A stretch of 64,000 nucleotides of DNA from Amorphophallus konjac. Its lineage: Eukaryota > Streptophyta > Magnoliopsida > Alismatales > Araceae. How positions within the stretch are numbered: the stretch's first letter is position 1; each line of letters begins with the position of its first letter. The notes beneath the pieces were generated by a model. The model saw only the letters and a list, made by a program, of their open reading frames with translations. It was not told the DNA's origin and made no database searches. The stretch lies in contig CM040118.1 of the NCBI GenBank assembly GCA_022559845.1, positions 233,663,224-233,727,223 on the forward strand, read 5' to 3'. The translations under genes were made by a program, and so were the position numbers. This document shows, in pieces, positions 10,616 to 22,052 of this stretch.

Positions 10616-11997
10616 CCCGATAACCTTTTTTTATTTATACTCAACAATCAAAAAATAATTCTACATATCTACAGATAATGTTTCTCAGCCGGTAGCCGTA
10701 ATACCTTTTTACGGTTCTAATGTGTTGCTTTTATCCTCTTTTGCCCTTTTAGGTTTCTATCTTACAAAAGAAAATCTCCATCATCGATTTGCGGTTAAAC
10801 AACTAACCAATGAATGTGCGTGATAAATACCCACCATCAATAGACATTTTAACTTAATCGTAAAACCTAGATATTCACCATCGTAGACATCTAATGGACC
10901 CAAAAAACTCAACAGGGGTTGGGGGCAAATGTAAAGAGAAAGGGATTTACACAAAGTCAAGGGGGGGCAATTGCCCACCCTTGCCCCCTGGCTCCGGCAC
11001 TGCTCCCAGTGCAATGTGACGCCACTGTTCATCATATCACATGGTTTATAGTATGTTTCTGGCTATCTGCCGAGAGGACTAGAGTGGAGCCCTTGGACAC
11101 TATCCGTGCCCGCTCTTGCATCTTCAAGTTATAAATCGAGTTACTTCCATGAAAAATATAAATTTGGCCAATCATGTAACAAGTTCAAACTATAGTTCTG
11201 GAGAGCGGGATTTCTGTAGCCCAATTAAGAGCAGCCAAACTAGGCCCATCAGGACCGAACGAGGCTCAGCTCATCCAAGTGATAGCCCTCTAGGGCCCAC
11301 TTCGGCAGAAAAGCCCAATAAAGATCACTCGGGATCCCATCCTTCCTCGGTGGCCCTTAGGCTCGGAAGGCCCAAACGACAGAACGGAGGAAGACCCACG
11401 CCCGAGCCATCCCTCATCGGGATGAAGGGCGAGCGCTCCGCGCCCACTCCGATCTGATTGCATCCGAGCTATGCCTATCGCTCGGACAGGGCTGGCATTT
11501 CTCATGCTTGGATCGACTGACAAATATTTATCCATGCAGCCGTTGACAGTCCTTTATGAGCAGGAGTTCAGCGGGATAAGGGAGCCATGATCCCCCAAGG
11601 TCATGAAGAGCCTATGACGAGAACGTAACGATCCCATGATGTGGACGTAACGATCCCATGATGAGGACGTAACTCCCGCCTGAAACTCCTCAACTTATGG
11701 AACTCATCAGGGGAGCTCGCTATATAAACCAGGGACTCCCTCCTGTGGAAAAAGAAGGCAGATATAGGCCTAACAGTCCCTGAGCAGGAACCACTTCACC
11801 ATCTTGGTGTTGGGGAATCTCACACATTTCTTTCTACCTCCCTCAATACCTTCCACCATTGCTCTACTGACTTAAGCATCGGAGGGTTTCCCCGGGGAAC
11901 CATCCCTAGGCCCCCTGATTCGTTTCCCTTTCTCTGCAGTTCACTATCTGGTGATCATCCTCCCAGCTCAGGACCAGTGCGAGATCACGCCCCTTCA
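10616..11997 (+). repeat. 3' LTR of element A (probably 5'-truncated)
   Basis: Colinear with 114-1495. It ends in CA at 11997, where the left copy continues into the primer site. TATA box at 11721-11728 and 22-bp repeats at 11616-11675. It begins within 3 bp of the antisense ORF with no polypurine tract and no TG start, so the left edge looks like a deletion junction. Confidence 0.85.
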
Positions 11998-12651
11998 AGT
12001 TCCATGATGACAAATATCAAAGTAAGAACGCTTCAATGAAGAATATACGAGTTCAAAGATTTGCGTTAGAACTAGGTTATGCCATGGAGAAAAATCGACA
12101 GCATAACGGTACATTCTTTGATTTTCATAAGTTATCAATACCTTATTATACAAGTGTTAAGTTCCAAGCAATCACTTGTCCATCTAGGTACTTGCAAAAC
12201 CCAACCCCAAAGGTCAAACCTCGGGTTAGACAGTGTTAAAGATAAAGCTGTCGTTTACATACTCAAGCGGTCGAAATAGGACCGTTTAAGATAGGCATGC
12301 GATCTAGTCAGGACCGTTTAGAACCAAGATCGATGAAACGAATGAACCGGAACCATGCGGTCTAGGCAGCGTTGTTAGGAGCCCTTGGCAGTCAGATAAA
12401 GGGCCACTAAGTACCTCTGGCGGTCGTCCACAGGCCGCTAATGTCTAGAACACCAAAAACACCAGTTAAGTGCTTTCTAACATTTGGGTTTTAAAGGTAC
12501 AACCAGCTCGGCATCCTAGTGGGAATCCCAAGCTCGCGGAGTCTTATGGAGGCCTTGAAACAAGATCACCTAGTCCGGTGGAAGGAATATCTAACGGAGA
12601 GGATCATAGGTCCAAGATTTGTGTGCTTAATGTGCAAAGTGTATCTAATGA
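11998..12651. other. Unassigned spacer with GCGGTC/GGACCG motifs
   Basis: No coding signal. 12240-12440 has several GCGGTC, GGACCG and GGCCGCT motifs like those in the LTRs of element B, although the sequence does not align with the corresponding part of B's intact LTR (19004-19604). It may be the end of a related LTR subfamily or flanking repeat. Confidence 0.4.
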
Positions 12652-14425
12652 CATCGTATCGGAATACGTGTCATGTACTTAAGAAAATGACTCAAAGATA
12701 AGAAAGGATCATGTAAAACAGCGATAAAAACCACCAATAAAACAAGTTCGTATATGATTTGAAGCATGGATTTAATACAAGAATATAATATTTGGCATGA
12801 AACTAACTTAAATTAAAATAATTTCTAAGTATATGTGACACATGAAATCTACTAACAATAGGCTATCAATAGATCCAAGTTTATAGATATAATACTTAAA
12901 ACAAGGGTAAAACCTAATTATATAGGCTTACCATATGATAAATAAGGCTATTCTGCATTATGTTTCGGGTTAACATAAATACAGAAACTCAAAAAACAAA
13001 AACGGCCTTGGGAGGACCATTTTATGGGCCGTAGAAGTCTATCGTAGGGCCGCTAGGAAGGGGTTCATACGGTCATTCATTAGACCGCAAATATTCCCTT
13101 GCGGTCCCTTTTAGGCCACTTTCTGCCTATCTGGCAGAAGCTATAAAACAATGAATAAATGCTAAACTTAGGACAAGTTATGCATGGAATTCATTGAATC
13201 ATGTTGTAAAACTATGCTAGAAACAAAATAGACCAGGAACATGCATGGGTTTGTGTGAAATAGACAAATATCTTTTATCTTAATTGCATTAGGGCTAAGT
13301 TCATGCATGGAAAATTAAACTAGATGCACAGTCCCAATAAAATAGTAAATACTCCGAGTACAATGCATGAAATCGACTGCAACTTGAGGACTTTTACTCC
13401 TAAGATCATATTTAAGCTATTCATGAGATAACCTACCTCTGGTCTAGACTTCAAACTTTGAATTTAGGGCTGGAAGTCAACCCTAGTTTCTGCTCGTTTA
13501 GAACTGAACCAACAACTTCTTACCTTTCTAACTCCTGCTTCCCTTCACCTATGATAACGAAAATTGGAGGGTAGAAAGAGAGTACTAAGGTGAACAAATA
13601 AGTCTAAAGAACCCTTTTCTAATTACCTTGTTTACGACTTCTAATTTGTTGATCTTCCTGGGTCATTCGCACAAGTTCCAGGGTTACTTGCACTGAACAA
13701 GTGTCTTTACAGGCCTCTAACTTCTTGTAGGCTTGATCTCCTAGAACAAAATTTTAAGGGAAGTTAGACTTTACTATAATGAATGAAATCTTCTAAACAA
13801 CTTACCTCAAATAATACTTCCTTACCTTAGTTCCACGCGAGTCAAAAGTAAGGGTCGCGCATATGAAACTTGGGATCTATTTATAGGGTTAGCTAGGGTT
13901 TTGAGGATTTGAACAAACCTAGAGCCCCAATTAGACCTTGCATTCAATCCTGATACTTTCTACACCCTTCCAATTAACAGATAACATCGATCCCATATGA
14001 TTTGGATGCCAAAGATCCTAGCCTTTTCAAGTCTTCTTACATTTACGGAACTAGGTTGCTTAGCGGTCATAGACGGACCACTAGGTGGGTCTGGCGGTCG
14101 CGCAATAGACCGCCAGGCTTCGCTAAATCCATAATTTTCATATTTTTATATTATCCTCCCATTTATCCCCTATTCGATGTATATATCCCATTTAAAATCT
14201 GTAATTTACCTAAATTATGTTTCTATTAATGGGCTTGGGTCAAATGGCCTTGGAATTGGGTCTTTGGGCCTATTTGAGTTGGGCGTAACCCTTTTAATTG
14301 ATGTAGGACTTTTAAATGGGTAATATAAATCCTTAATTCTTCTTAATAGCCCATTTAACCTTTAAAAATGCTTAATAATAATATGTTAAATCTAGAAAAT
14401 TCCTAGAAAATTATCGGGTGTTACA
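12652..14425 (-). repeat. 3' LTR of element B, outer end missing
   Basis: Aligns with 19605-21366. Homology starts at the AATACGTG.CATGTACTTAAG segment (about 12662/19607), so some 600 bp of the outer end are gone. The inner edge reads TGTAACACCC on the minus strand next to the purine tract. TATAAATA (minus strand) at 13878-13885. Confidence 0.9.
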
Positions 14426-14441
14426 CCCTCCCCCACTTAAA
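14426..14441 (-). other. Polypurine tract of element B
   Basis: On the minus strand the sequence just before the LTR reads TTTAAGTGGGGGAGGG, directly followed by TGTAACACC. This is the expected plus-strand priming site. Confidence 0.8.
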
Positions 14442-14479
14442 AAAATTGTCTCCAAATTCATCGTAATACGATTTGCTAA

Positions 14480-16029
14480 GGAGAGTGTACGTAACATTCA
14501 TATACCTCCGGGAATCTCTTGCGCATGGCTTCTTCAGTTTCCCATGTCGCTTCGTGTGGCCATATTTTGGTTCATTGGACTTTAACCATAGGAATGGTCT
14601 TATTCTGAAGTTGATATACTTCTTGTTCAATTATCTTGATTGGCTTTTGCTTGAACGTCAAATCATTTTTAATCTCTAGATTGTCATAAGTTATGACACG
14701 AAATGGATCGGAGACGTACCTTTTGAGCATTGAGACGTAAAATACATCATAGACTCCAGCTAATTGAGGGGGCAAAGCTACGCGATATGCGACTTCGCCA
14801 ATCCTTTCAAGAATTTCAAAGGGGCCAATGAATCTCGAAGTGAGCTTGCCTTTGATGCCGAACCTTCGCATACCTCGACCCGGAGAAACCTCAAGGAATA
14901 CATGATCTCCTACTTGGAATTTCAGGTCGCGCCTTCTATTATTAGCATATGACTTTTACCTGTCTTGAGCCATCTGGAGTCTTTCTCGAATAATCTTTAT
15001 CTTCTCGATAGTACCCCTGATGATGTCGGGGCCGAGAAATTGCCTTTCTCCTACTTCATTCCAACATATAGGTGAGCAACCGCTTCTTCCATACAGTGCC
15101 TCGAATGGTGCTATTTGTATACTAGCTTGGTAGCTATTGTTGTAGGCGAATTCCACTAGAGGCAAGTGGTCGTGCTAACTCCCTCCAAAATCAATAGCAC
15201 AAGTCCTGAGCATATCCTCCACCACATAATTTGTCCTTTCAGTTTGACCATCAGTTTGTGGATGGAACGCAATGCTAAAGTTAAGTCGGGTCCCTAATGA
15301 ATGCTATAGACCCTTCCAGAATTGTGATGTGAACCGAGGGTCTTGGTCAGATATAATAGTGACAGGGACACCATGTAATCTCACAATTTCCTTCATGTAT
15401 AGTGCTGTTAATACATCCACATGCCATTGACTTTTGATTGGTAGAAATTGTGCAAATTTCATCAATCGGTCTATAATCACCCATATACCATCATGTCCAC
15501 CCTTTGTCTTAGGTAAACCCATGATGAAATCCATCCCGATACTTTCCCATTTCCACTCGGGAATATCCAAGGGATGTAATTTACCGGCGGGCTTTAAATA
15601 TTCCTCTTTTACTTGCTGACAAGTACGGTAGCGAGATACAAAGTCTACTACTTCTATTTTCATATTGGGCCACCAGAAATTTCTTTTTAAATCTTGATAC
15701 ATCTTGGTAGCACCAGGGTGAATAGCATGCCTTGATTTATGAGCTTCTTCCATGATCAATTTCTTAGTGTCAGCATGATCTGGCACACAAATTCGATCCT
15801 TAAACAATAGTCTTCCATCAGTTGAAATGGAGAATTCCAGCCTTTGATTAATATTAGCCTTGATCTCCATTAATGTGGGGTCATTTTCTTGAAATTTGAC
15901 TAGGTCTTCAATCAATATAGGTTGGGACCTTATATTAGCAATCATACATCCTTCCTCTTTTTTATCAATATCGAGATTCAAACGAGCAAAATCCTCGATA
16001 AGACAAGTCGTACCTTTCCTGAGACTTGC
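14480..16029 (-). pseudogene. Integrase with chromodomain, element B
   Basis: Minus strand. The HHCC region has [20 protein letters not shown] then CQQVKEE (here RTCQQ, one expected Cys replaced). The core has [20 protein letters not shown] and [14 protein letters not shown], so D, D and E are all kept. The GPFEILERIGEVAYR module follows, then KTIPMVKVQ, a stop in place of Trp, and EATWETEEAMRKRFPE, the chromodomain tail thought to steer integration to heterochromatin. Further stops lie near 15303, 15178 and 14957. The frame is the same as the RNase H. Confidence 0.9.
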
Positions 16030-17399
16030 TAGAGTTCCCATTGGTCTTTTGTTAAGAGCGTCAGCTACAGCATTTGCTTTGCATGGTTGATATTGGATAG
16101 TAAAGTCGAAGTCTTTGAGATACTCCAACCATCTGTGTTGCCTCATGTTTAATTCCTTTTGGGTGAAGAGGTATTTCAGACTTTTGTGATCTGAAAATAT
16201 AGTGAATTTCTCCCCATAGAGGTAGTGTAGCCAAATTTTCAAGGTGAATATGATCGCAGCTAGTTCCAGATCATGCACAGGGTAAATTTCTTCATGGCGC
16301 TTTAACTTCCTTGATGAATAGCAAATCACCTTTCCATTTTGCATGAGAACGCATCCTAGGCCAATGCCAGATGCATCAGTATAGACTTCAAAGCCACCAC
16401 CCTCAACAGGTAGTGCCAAGATAGGGGCCGTAGTGAGATGATTTTTAAGAGTTTGGAAGCTTTCTTCACAATCAGTCGTCGGCCGGCTCCAATTCTTAAC
16501 TGCTTCTACCTTCGAAGAATGGACAATGATACCTTCCTTTGATATAATATGGCCAAGGAAAGAGACCTCCTTTAGCCAGAACTCGCACTTGCTAAGCTTT
16601 GCGAAGAGTTGATGCTCTCTTAGAGTTTGCAAAGCTATTCTTAAGTGTTCTTCGTGCTCCTCCTTAGTCTTGGAGTATATTAGAATATCATCAATGAAGA
16701 CGACCATAAATCGGTCGAGATATGGCTGAAGACATTATTCATAAGTTGCATAAATACTGTCGGGACATTAGTTAACCCGAACGGCATTACTACAAATTCA
16801 TAGTGCCCATACCTGCTTCGGAAAGTCATCTTGTATATGTCTTCGTCTTTGATCTTGAGCTGATGATAACCCGACCTGAGGTCTATCTTGGAGAAATATT
16901 CCGCTACCGAAATTTGATCAAAGAGCTCATCAATACACGTCAACGGATATTTGTTCTTGATAGTAAGTTGATTCAGTCATCGGTAGTCGATACATAGCCT
17001 GAGGGATCCATTCTTCTTCTTGACAAATAAAACTGGCGCACCCCAAGGGGATGTGCTAGGTCGAATGAAGCCCTTGTCTAATAACTCCTGAAGTTGCTTC
17101 TTCAATTCTTTGAGTTCTATGGGGGACATCCTGTAGGGAGCTATTGAAATAGGTGCTACTCCAGGAACGAGTTCAATGGAGAAGTTTACTTCCCTTTCGG
17201 ATGGTAAACTGGGTAAATCCGATGGGAACACATCGAGAAACTCATTCACAATGGGAATATCCTCTAAGATGATTCCCTTGGATTCAATGATGCTTACGGA
17301 GGTAAGAAAAGCTTCACATCCTTGCGAAAGGAGTTTAATAGTGTGAAGAGATGAAATGATGGTAGGATGCTTCCGATACTTGATACCAAGAAAGGAAAA
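16030..17399 (-). pseudogene. RT/RNase H of element B with internal in-frame deletion
   Basis: Minus strand. RT motifs: [26 protein letters not shown] then a stop, [27 protein letters not shown], and the catalytic [11 protein letters not shown] (about 16671-16707). A frameshift near 16735 divides the motifs. After NWSRPTT the sequence jumps to CEESFQTLK, where element C has about 42 more codons covering the [13 protein letters not shown] helix. The RNase H part keeps [10 protein letters not shown] and HDLELAAII, and ends at [11 protein letters not shown] (about 16037-16068). Confidence 0.9.
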
Positions 17400-17783
17400 C
17401 CTTGGAAGACCTGGTTTTCAAAAAGAGATTATCCTATTGCGACAATTTATATAGGCATCGTGATCGACAAGCCAATCTACACCTAAGATAGCATCGTAGT
17501 CTTCCATGTCAAGGCATATGAGGTTTGTAGGAAGATTATGATCTTCTACCATTACCTCACTATCGGGGTAGTAAGTTGTAAGTTTAGTTCCAGGACCTAA
17601 GGGCGTAGTGATACCTAGGTCCGAAGGTGAAGGAAATGATGAAATTGGTAAGGTTTTTGCAAAAGTAGTAGATATAAAGGAATGAGAAGCACCAGTATCA
17701 AATAACACGAATGCAGGATGGGAATAGATTTGAACGTTACCTTCCATTAGCCTATCATCCTTGGGCGCTTCATCATAATCCAT
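17400..17783 (-). pseudogene. Aspartic protease of element B
   Basis: Minus strand. FVLFDTGASHSFIS (active-site DTG, about 17675-17710), then AILGVDWLVDHDA, the conserved ILG.DWL pattern of chromovirus proteases. The frame ends near 17418 at a stop; [13 protein letters not shown] follows in the same frame toward RT. A frameshift near 17838 separates it from gag. Confidence 0.88.
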
Positions 17784-17814
17784 AACAGCGTTAAGATGAG
17801 CCTATCGCTTGCGT

Positions 17815-18757
17815 CCACCGCTGGAAGATTGATCCTTCACGAGGGGCAATCCGGCATGCGGTGCTCCTGGCTGCAACATCTTAAGCAAGTGCCGAGATGC
17901 TTCCAACATTCATCTGCCGCATGGCTGAATTTCTCGCAGAACGTGCAAGTCGCCATGACTTGTTTATCATCCTCCTTCGCCTTTTTGTTCTTGTGGTTGC
18001 CACTACCACTCCTGTTCCGGGATCTCTTCTTACTATCACGGGATTTGTAAGGTTCCATGATGCTGAAGTTTTCCTCCCTTCTTCCTCACCGATCAGACTT
18101 TCGGCTCAGCTCCTCCCCTTTACCTTTGAGTTTATCGACCTTCTCCAAGGTCCGTTCACATAAGTGTGTTCGCTGGACCATCTCAGCATAGGTCCGAATA
18201 TTTTGTGGGCCAAGTTGCTGGATGAAGATAGGCCGCAGCCCGTCCATGAAATGATTTTCTTTGAGGAGATCCGTGTTGACTAAATGTTGATCATAGGGTG
18301 CCATGCGAGAGAATTGTAACTCATAATTCGCCACCGTCATCATGCCTTGACGTAGCAAAGCGAACTCTGCCGCCTTCCTCACCTTGACATGTTCGGAGAA
18401 GTATTTTTCTCAGAAGAGTGTGATAAATTCCTCCCAAGTGTGTGGTGCATCTTGGGATGGTGCCGAAATAGACTTTCACCAAGTACGCGCATCCTTGTTG
18501 AGTTGGAACGTGGTGAGACGAACCTTCACTTGCTCGGCACACTGCATGACCTCGAATATACGGTTCATTTCATCCATCCAGTTTTCAGCTTTGTCTGGGT
18601 TAGAAGAACCAAAAAATCGAGGAGGGTTTTGACTCCAGAAGTTGCGGTGCAGATCACCAGCACCATCCCTTGCGTCGGCTTGAGCCACATTTTGCAAGGC
18701 TTGGGTGAGACCTGCGGCATTTTGTTGCATTTCACCCCAATCGACACGGTGAGCCAT
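17815..18757 (-). pseudogene. gag: gag of element B
   Basis: Starts MAHRVDWGEMQQ at 18757. Capsid motifs: NPPRFFGSSNPDKAENW, VRLTTFQLNKDARTW followed by a stop, and AAEFALLRQGMMTVANYE. It ends with two zinc knuckles, CTFCEKFSHAADEC and CLRCCSQEHRMPDC, both CX2CX4HX4C (about 17850-17960). Stops near 18475, 18410 and 18085 break one otherwise constant frame. The start is the same as in element C. Confidence 0.9.
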
Positions 18758-18984
18758 TGTAAGAATAAAGTACCTTAGAAATGTAATAATTTGTTAACTC
18801 CTACGGAATTAAAGGGTATTAATTTTAGAGATGAGTTCTAATTAACTATCTCATCCCAGGTTCTACCCAATTTCTCTCATGGGTGGGGAATTTCTTTCCT
18901 TGTTTAATAGGTATGGGTCCTTAAGCCTTGGACTTAGCCTATGACTAGACATTTTCCTGGGAATAAGTAAGTCCTAAGACCAAT

Positions 18985-18996
18985 GCTCTGATACCA
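18985..18996 (-). other. Primer-binding site of element B (tRNA-iMet)
   Basis: Minus strand TGGTATCAGAGC, the standard initiator-Met tRNA complement of chromoviruses. It lies seven bases inside the LTR end TGACA. Confidence 0.9.
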
Positions 18997-19003
18997 CTTT
19001 AAT

Positions 19004-21366
19004 TGTCACGTCCTGAGAATTATGTACAGCGGAAGATATTCGGGAACATGAATAGTCGGCTAGTACGTCTCAAGCGAGCAATATAATCAGAGCGCAAATC
19101 ATTCACACATAAGATGAATGGACACAATGATTGATCAAAAATCTAACTTTTATTGATAATAATGATCAAGTACATTAGGTTGACTCTTGACTAACTAGAC
19201 TCAATAAAAATAGAGAATTACATAGGGACTCTTAACTATCCACTAATGACACTCTAAAGCTTCACTCCTTCTTTAATCACTCTCGTATCCATCACTTGAA
19301 TATGTTGAATCCGACATGCTAGAGTTTCCTGAAAAAGATTAGAAAAGTAGGGAATGAGCACACATGCCCAGTTAGTATCTTCGTATCAACATGAAGGCAA
19401 TGTTTAAGTAATTAATATTTTAGCTCTAGAATAAAGATCAATGAAATAAGACGATAGAATATGCGGTGAAAACCCAAAGTAACACCAGTAACATGGTATG
19501 ATAATGATTGAGATATGGGATTGAACAGATATATAACAAGAATGTATGTTTGATCTTTCATGAACAAGAATATACTTTTCATAACCATAAAGGCTATGCA
19601 CTAGAATACGTGCCATGTACTTAAGAAAATGACTCAAAGATAAGAAAGGATCATGTAAAACAACGATCAAAACCACTAGTAAAACGAGTTCATATATAAT
19701 TTGAAGCATGGATTTAATACAAGAATATAATATTTGGCATGAAACTAACTTAAATTAAAATAATTTCTAAGTATATGTGACACACGAAATCTACTAACAA
19801 TAAGCCATCAATAGATCCAAGTTTATAGATATAATACTTAAAACAAGGGTAAAACCTAATTATCTAGGCTTAATATATGATAAATAAGGCTATTCTGCAT
19901 TATGTTTCGGGTTAACATAAATACAGAAACTAGGAAAAGAAAAACAGTCTCGGGAGGACCATTTTATAGGCCGTAGCGGTCTATCGTAGGGCCGCTAGGA
20001 AGGGGTTCAGACGGTTATTCATTAGATTGCAAATATTCCCTTGCAGTTCCTTTTAGGCCGCTTTCTGCCTGTCTGGCAGAAGCTATAAAACAACGAATAA
20101 ATGCTAAACTTAGGACAAGTTATGCATGGAATTCATCGAATCATGCTGTAAAACTATGCTAGAAAGAAAATAGACCAGGAACATGCATGGATTTTTATGA
20201 AATAGACAAGTATCTTTTATCTTAATTGCATTAGGGCTAAGTTCATGCATGTAAAATTAAACTAGATGCATAGTCCCAATAAAATAGTAAATACTCCGAG
20301 AACAATGCATGAAATTGACTGCAACTTGAGGGCTTTTACTCTTAAGATCATATTTAAGCCATTCATGAGATAACCTATTTCTCGTCTGGGCTTTAGACTT
20401 CGAATTTAGGGCTGGAAGTCGACCCTAGTTTCTACTCGTTCAGAATTGAACTCGCAACTTCTTACCTTTCTAACTCCTGATTCCCTTCACCTATGATAAC
20501 GAAAATTGTAGGGTAGAAAAAGGGTACTAAGGTGAACAAATAAGTCTAAAGAACCCTTTTCTAATTACCTTGTTTACGACTTCTAATTTGTTGATCTTCC
20601 TGGGTCGTTCGGACAAGTTCCTGGGTTACTTGCACTGAACTAACGTCTTTGCAGGCCTCTAACTTCTTATAGGCTTGATCTCCTAGAACGAAATTTTAAG
20701 GGAAGTTAGACCTTAGTCTAATGAACGAAATCTACTGAAGAACTTACCTCAAATAATGATTCCTTACCTTAGTTCCACATGAGCCAAAAGTAAGCGTTGT
20801 GCATATGAAAGTTGGGATCTATTTATAGGGTTAACTAGGGTTTTGAGGATTTGAACGAACCTAGAGTCCCAATTAGACCTTGCATTCGATCCTGATACCT
20901 TCTACACCCTTCCAATTAACAGATAACATCGATCCCAGATGATTTGGATGCCAAAGATCCCAACTTTTTCATGTCTTCTTCCATTCATGGAATTGGGTTG
21001 CTTAGCGGTCATAGACGGACCGCTCGGTGGGTCTGGCGGTCGCGCGATAGACCGCCAGGCTTCCCTAAATCCAAAATTTTCATATTTTAGTATTATCCTC
21101 CCATTTATCCCCTATTTGATGTATATATCCCATTTAAAATCCATAATTTACCTAATTATGTTTCTATTAATGGGCTCGGGTCAAAAAGCCTTGGAATTGG
21201 GTCTTTGGGCCTATTTGAGTTGGGCTTAACCCTTTTAATTGATATATGGCTTTTAAATGGGTAATATAAATCCTTAATTCTTCGTAATAGCCCATTAAGC
21301 CTTTAAAAATACTTAATAATACTATGTTAAATCCAAAAAATTCTTAGGAAATTCTCGAGCGTTACA
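19004..21366 (-). repeat. 5' LTR of element B
   Basis: 2363 bp. On the minus strand it starts TGTAACGCTCGAG and ends GGACGTGACA. TATAAATA at 20820-20827 (minus). GCGGTC/GACCGC inverted motifs lie at 21003-21058 (upstream of TATA) and 19960-20060 (downstream). Roughly 95% identical by eye to 12662-14425. Confidence 0.9.
21003..21058. repeat. Inverted GCGGTC/GACCGC motifs in LTR of element B
   Basis: Two adjacent inverted repeats: AGCGGTC...GACCGCT and TGGCGGTC...GACCGCCA, each with perfect arms and 7-8 bp loops. The second pair is intact in the other LTR (14090-14110), the first is mutated there. Confidence 0.75.
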
Positions 21367-22052
21367 AGGGGAAAGAGAGAAGAAGAGATAAAAATTTTTC
21401 TTTTCTTTACTCAAATGATGCAAGTAAATGAACAAAGAGTCAACTAAATACAACTATGCGTGTAAGAGATGCAACTAGCAAGAAAACATGATATCATGAT
21501 AATGATGAAGATTTTTTTTCTGTTTTCTATTTTCCATTTTTTTTCAAGATTTTTTTTGATTTTTTTTCAAAGAAAGATGAATATGAAAAAACTAACAACT
21601 AAAACACATATCAACATATAAATATACTGGAAAATAAAGCCCAAAACCATGTTTTTTTGATGTTTCTGGTTTTCTAATTTTTTTATATTTTTCAGGATTT
21701 TTTTTGATTTTTTGAGATTTTTCAAGAGCTTTTCAGATTTTTCTGGAAATTCACAAAACAGAACTTGTTCCTATGCTTACTAACCTTTGGCGACGCTTAA
21801 ATTTTCAGGATTTTTAGAGTTTCTGATTTTCTGTTCCCTTTGGTGACAGATTCAGCCCTTCAGCGATGCTTTCTGCAACTGTTGATTTCCTAGGGATTTC
21901 AGGTCTTAATTTCCTCATTTTTTCTAATTTTTGATTTTTTTTCTTTTTCCTGCGAAATAGAAATTGAAAAATTAGTATACAAATATACACAAAAAATATA
22001 AGAACATCCAACTATAAAAAATCATTTCCTCCCCGATAACGGCGTCAAAAAT
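21367..22052 (-). mobile_element. Athila-type element remnant: primer site and 5' internal leader
   Basis: On the minus strand, 22047-22030 reads TGACGCCGTTATCGGGGA. It differs from the usual Athila-type site TGGCGCCGTTGCCGGGGA at three positions, all C/T or G/A transitions. The AT-rich leader runs left to 21367, where element B abuts. It includes long T/A runs at 21510-21720. No gag domain is recognisable. Element B probably inserted here. Confidence 0.65.

Larger units (their letters stand above)
1..11997 (+). mobile_element. Element A: Tat-clade Ty3/gypsy LTR retrotransposon, degenerate
   Basis: Two direct repeats of the same length (114-1495 and 10616-11997, 1382 bp each, no indels, about 58 mismatches counted by eye) flank an internal region. 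Its order is primer site, gag, PR, RT, RNase H, a second archaeal-type RNase H, IN, spacer, then an antisense ORF. The dual RNase H, the CX2HX4HX4C gag knuckle and the antisense ORF near the 3' LTR are known traits of the Tat clade. Every domain is broken by stops or frameshifts, so this copy is non-autonomous. The left end may lie outside the window, so a target duplication cannot be tested. Confidence 0.93.
12652..21366 (-). mobile_element. Element B: Tekay-type chromovirus (Ty3/gypsy), degenerate
   Basis: Minus-strand element with LTRs at 19004-21366 (5') and 12652-14425 (3', truncated). Features are a tRNA-iMet primer site at 18985-18996, gag, PR, RT/RNase H, IN with C-terminal chromodomain, and a polypurine tract next to 14425. 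Domain order and sequence closely follow element C. The right flank after 21366 begins AGGGG; the left LTR lacks its outer end, so a target duplication cannot be tested. Confidence 0.93.

Noticed and set aside
18985..18996. tRNA-like sequences at the primer sites
   Set aside because: Only 12-18 bases complementary to tRNA 3' ends; no cloverleaf can be formed.
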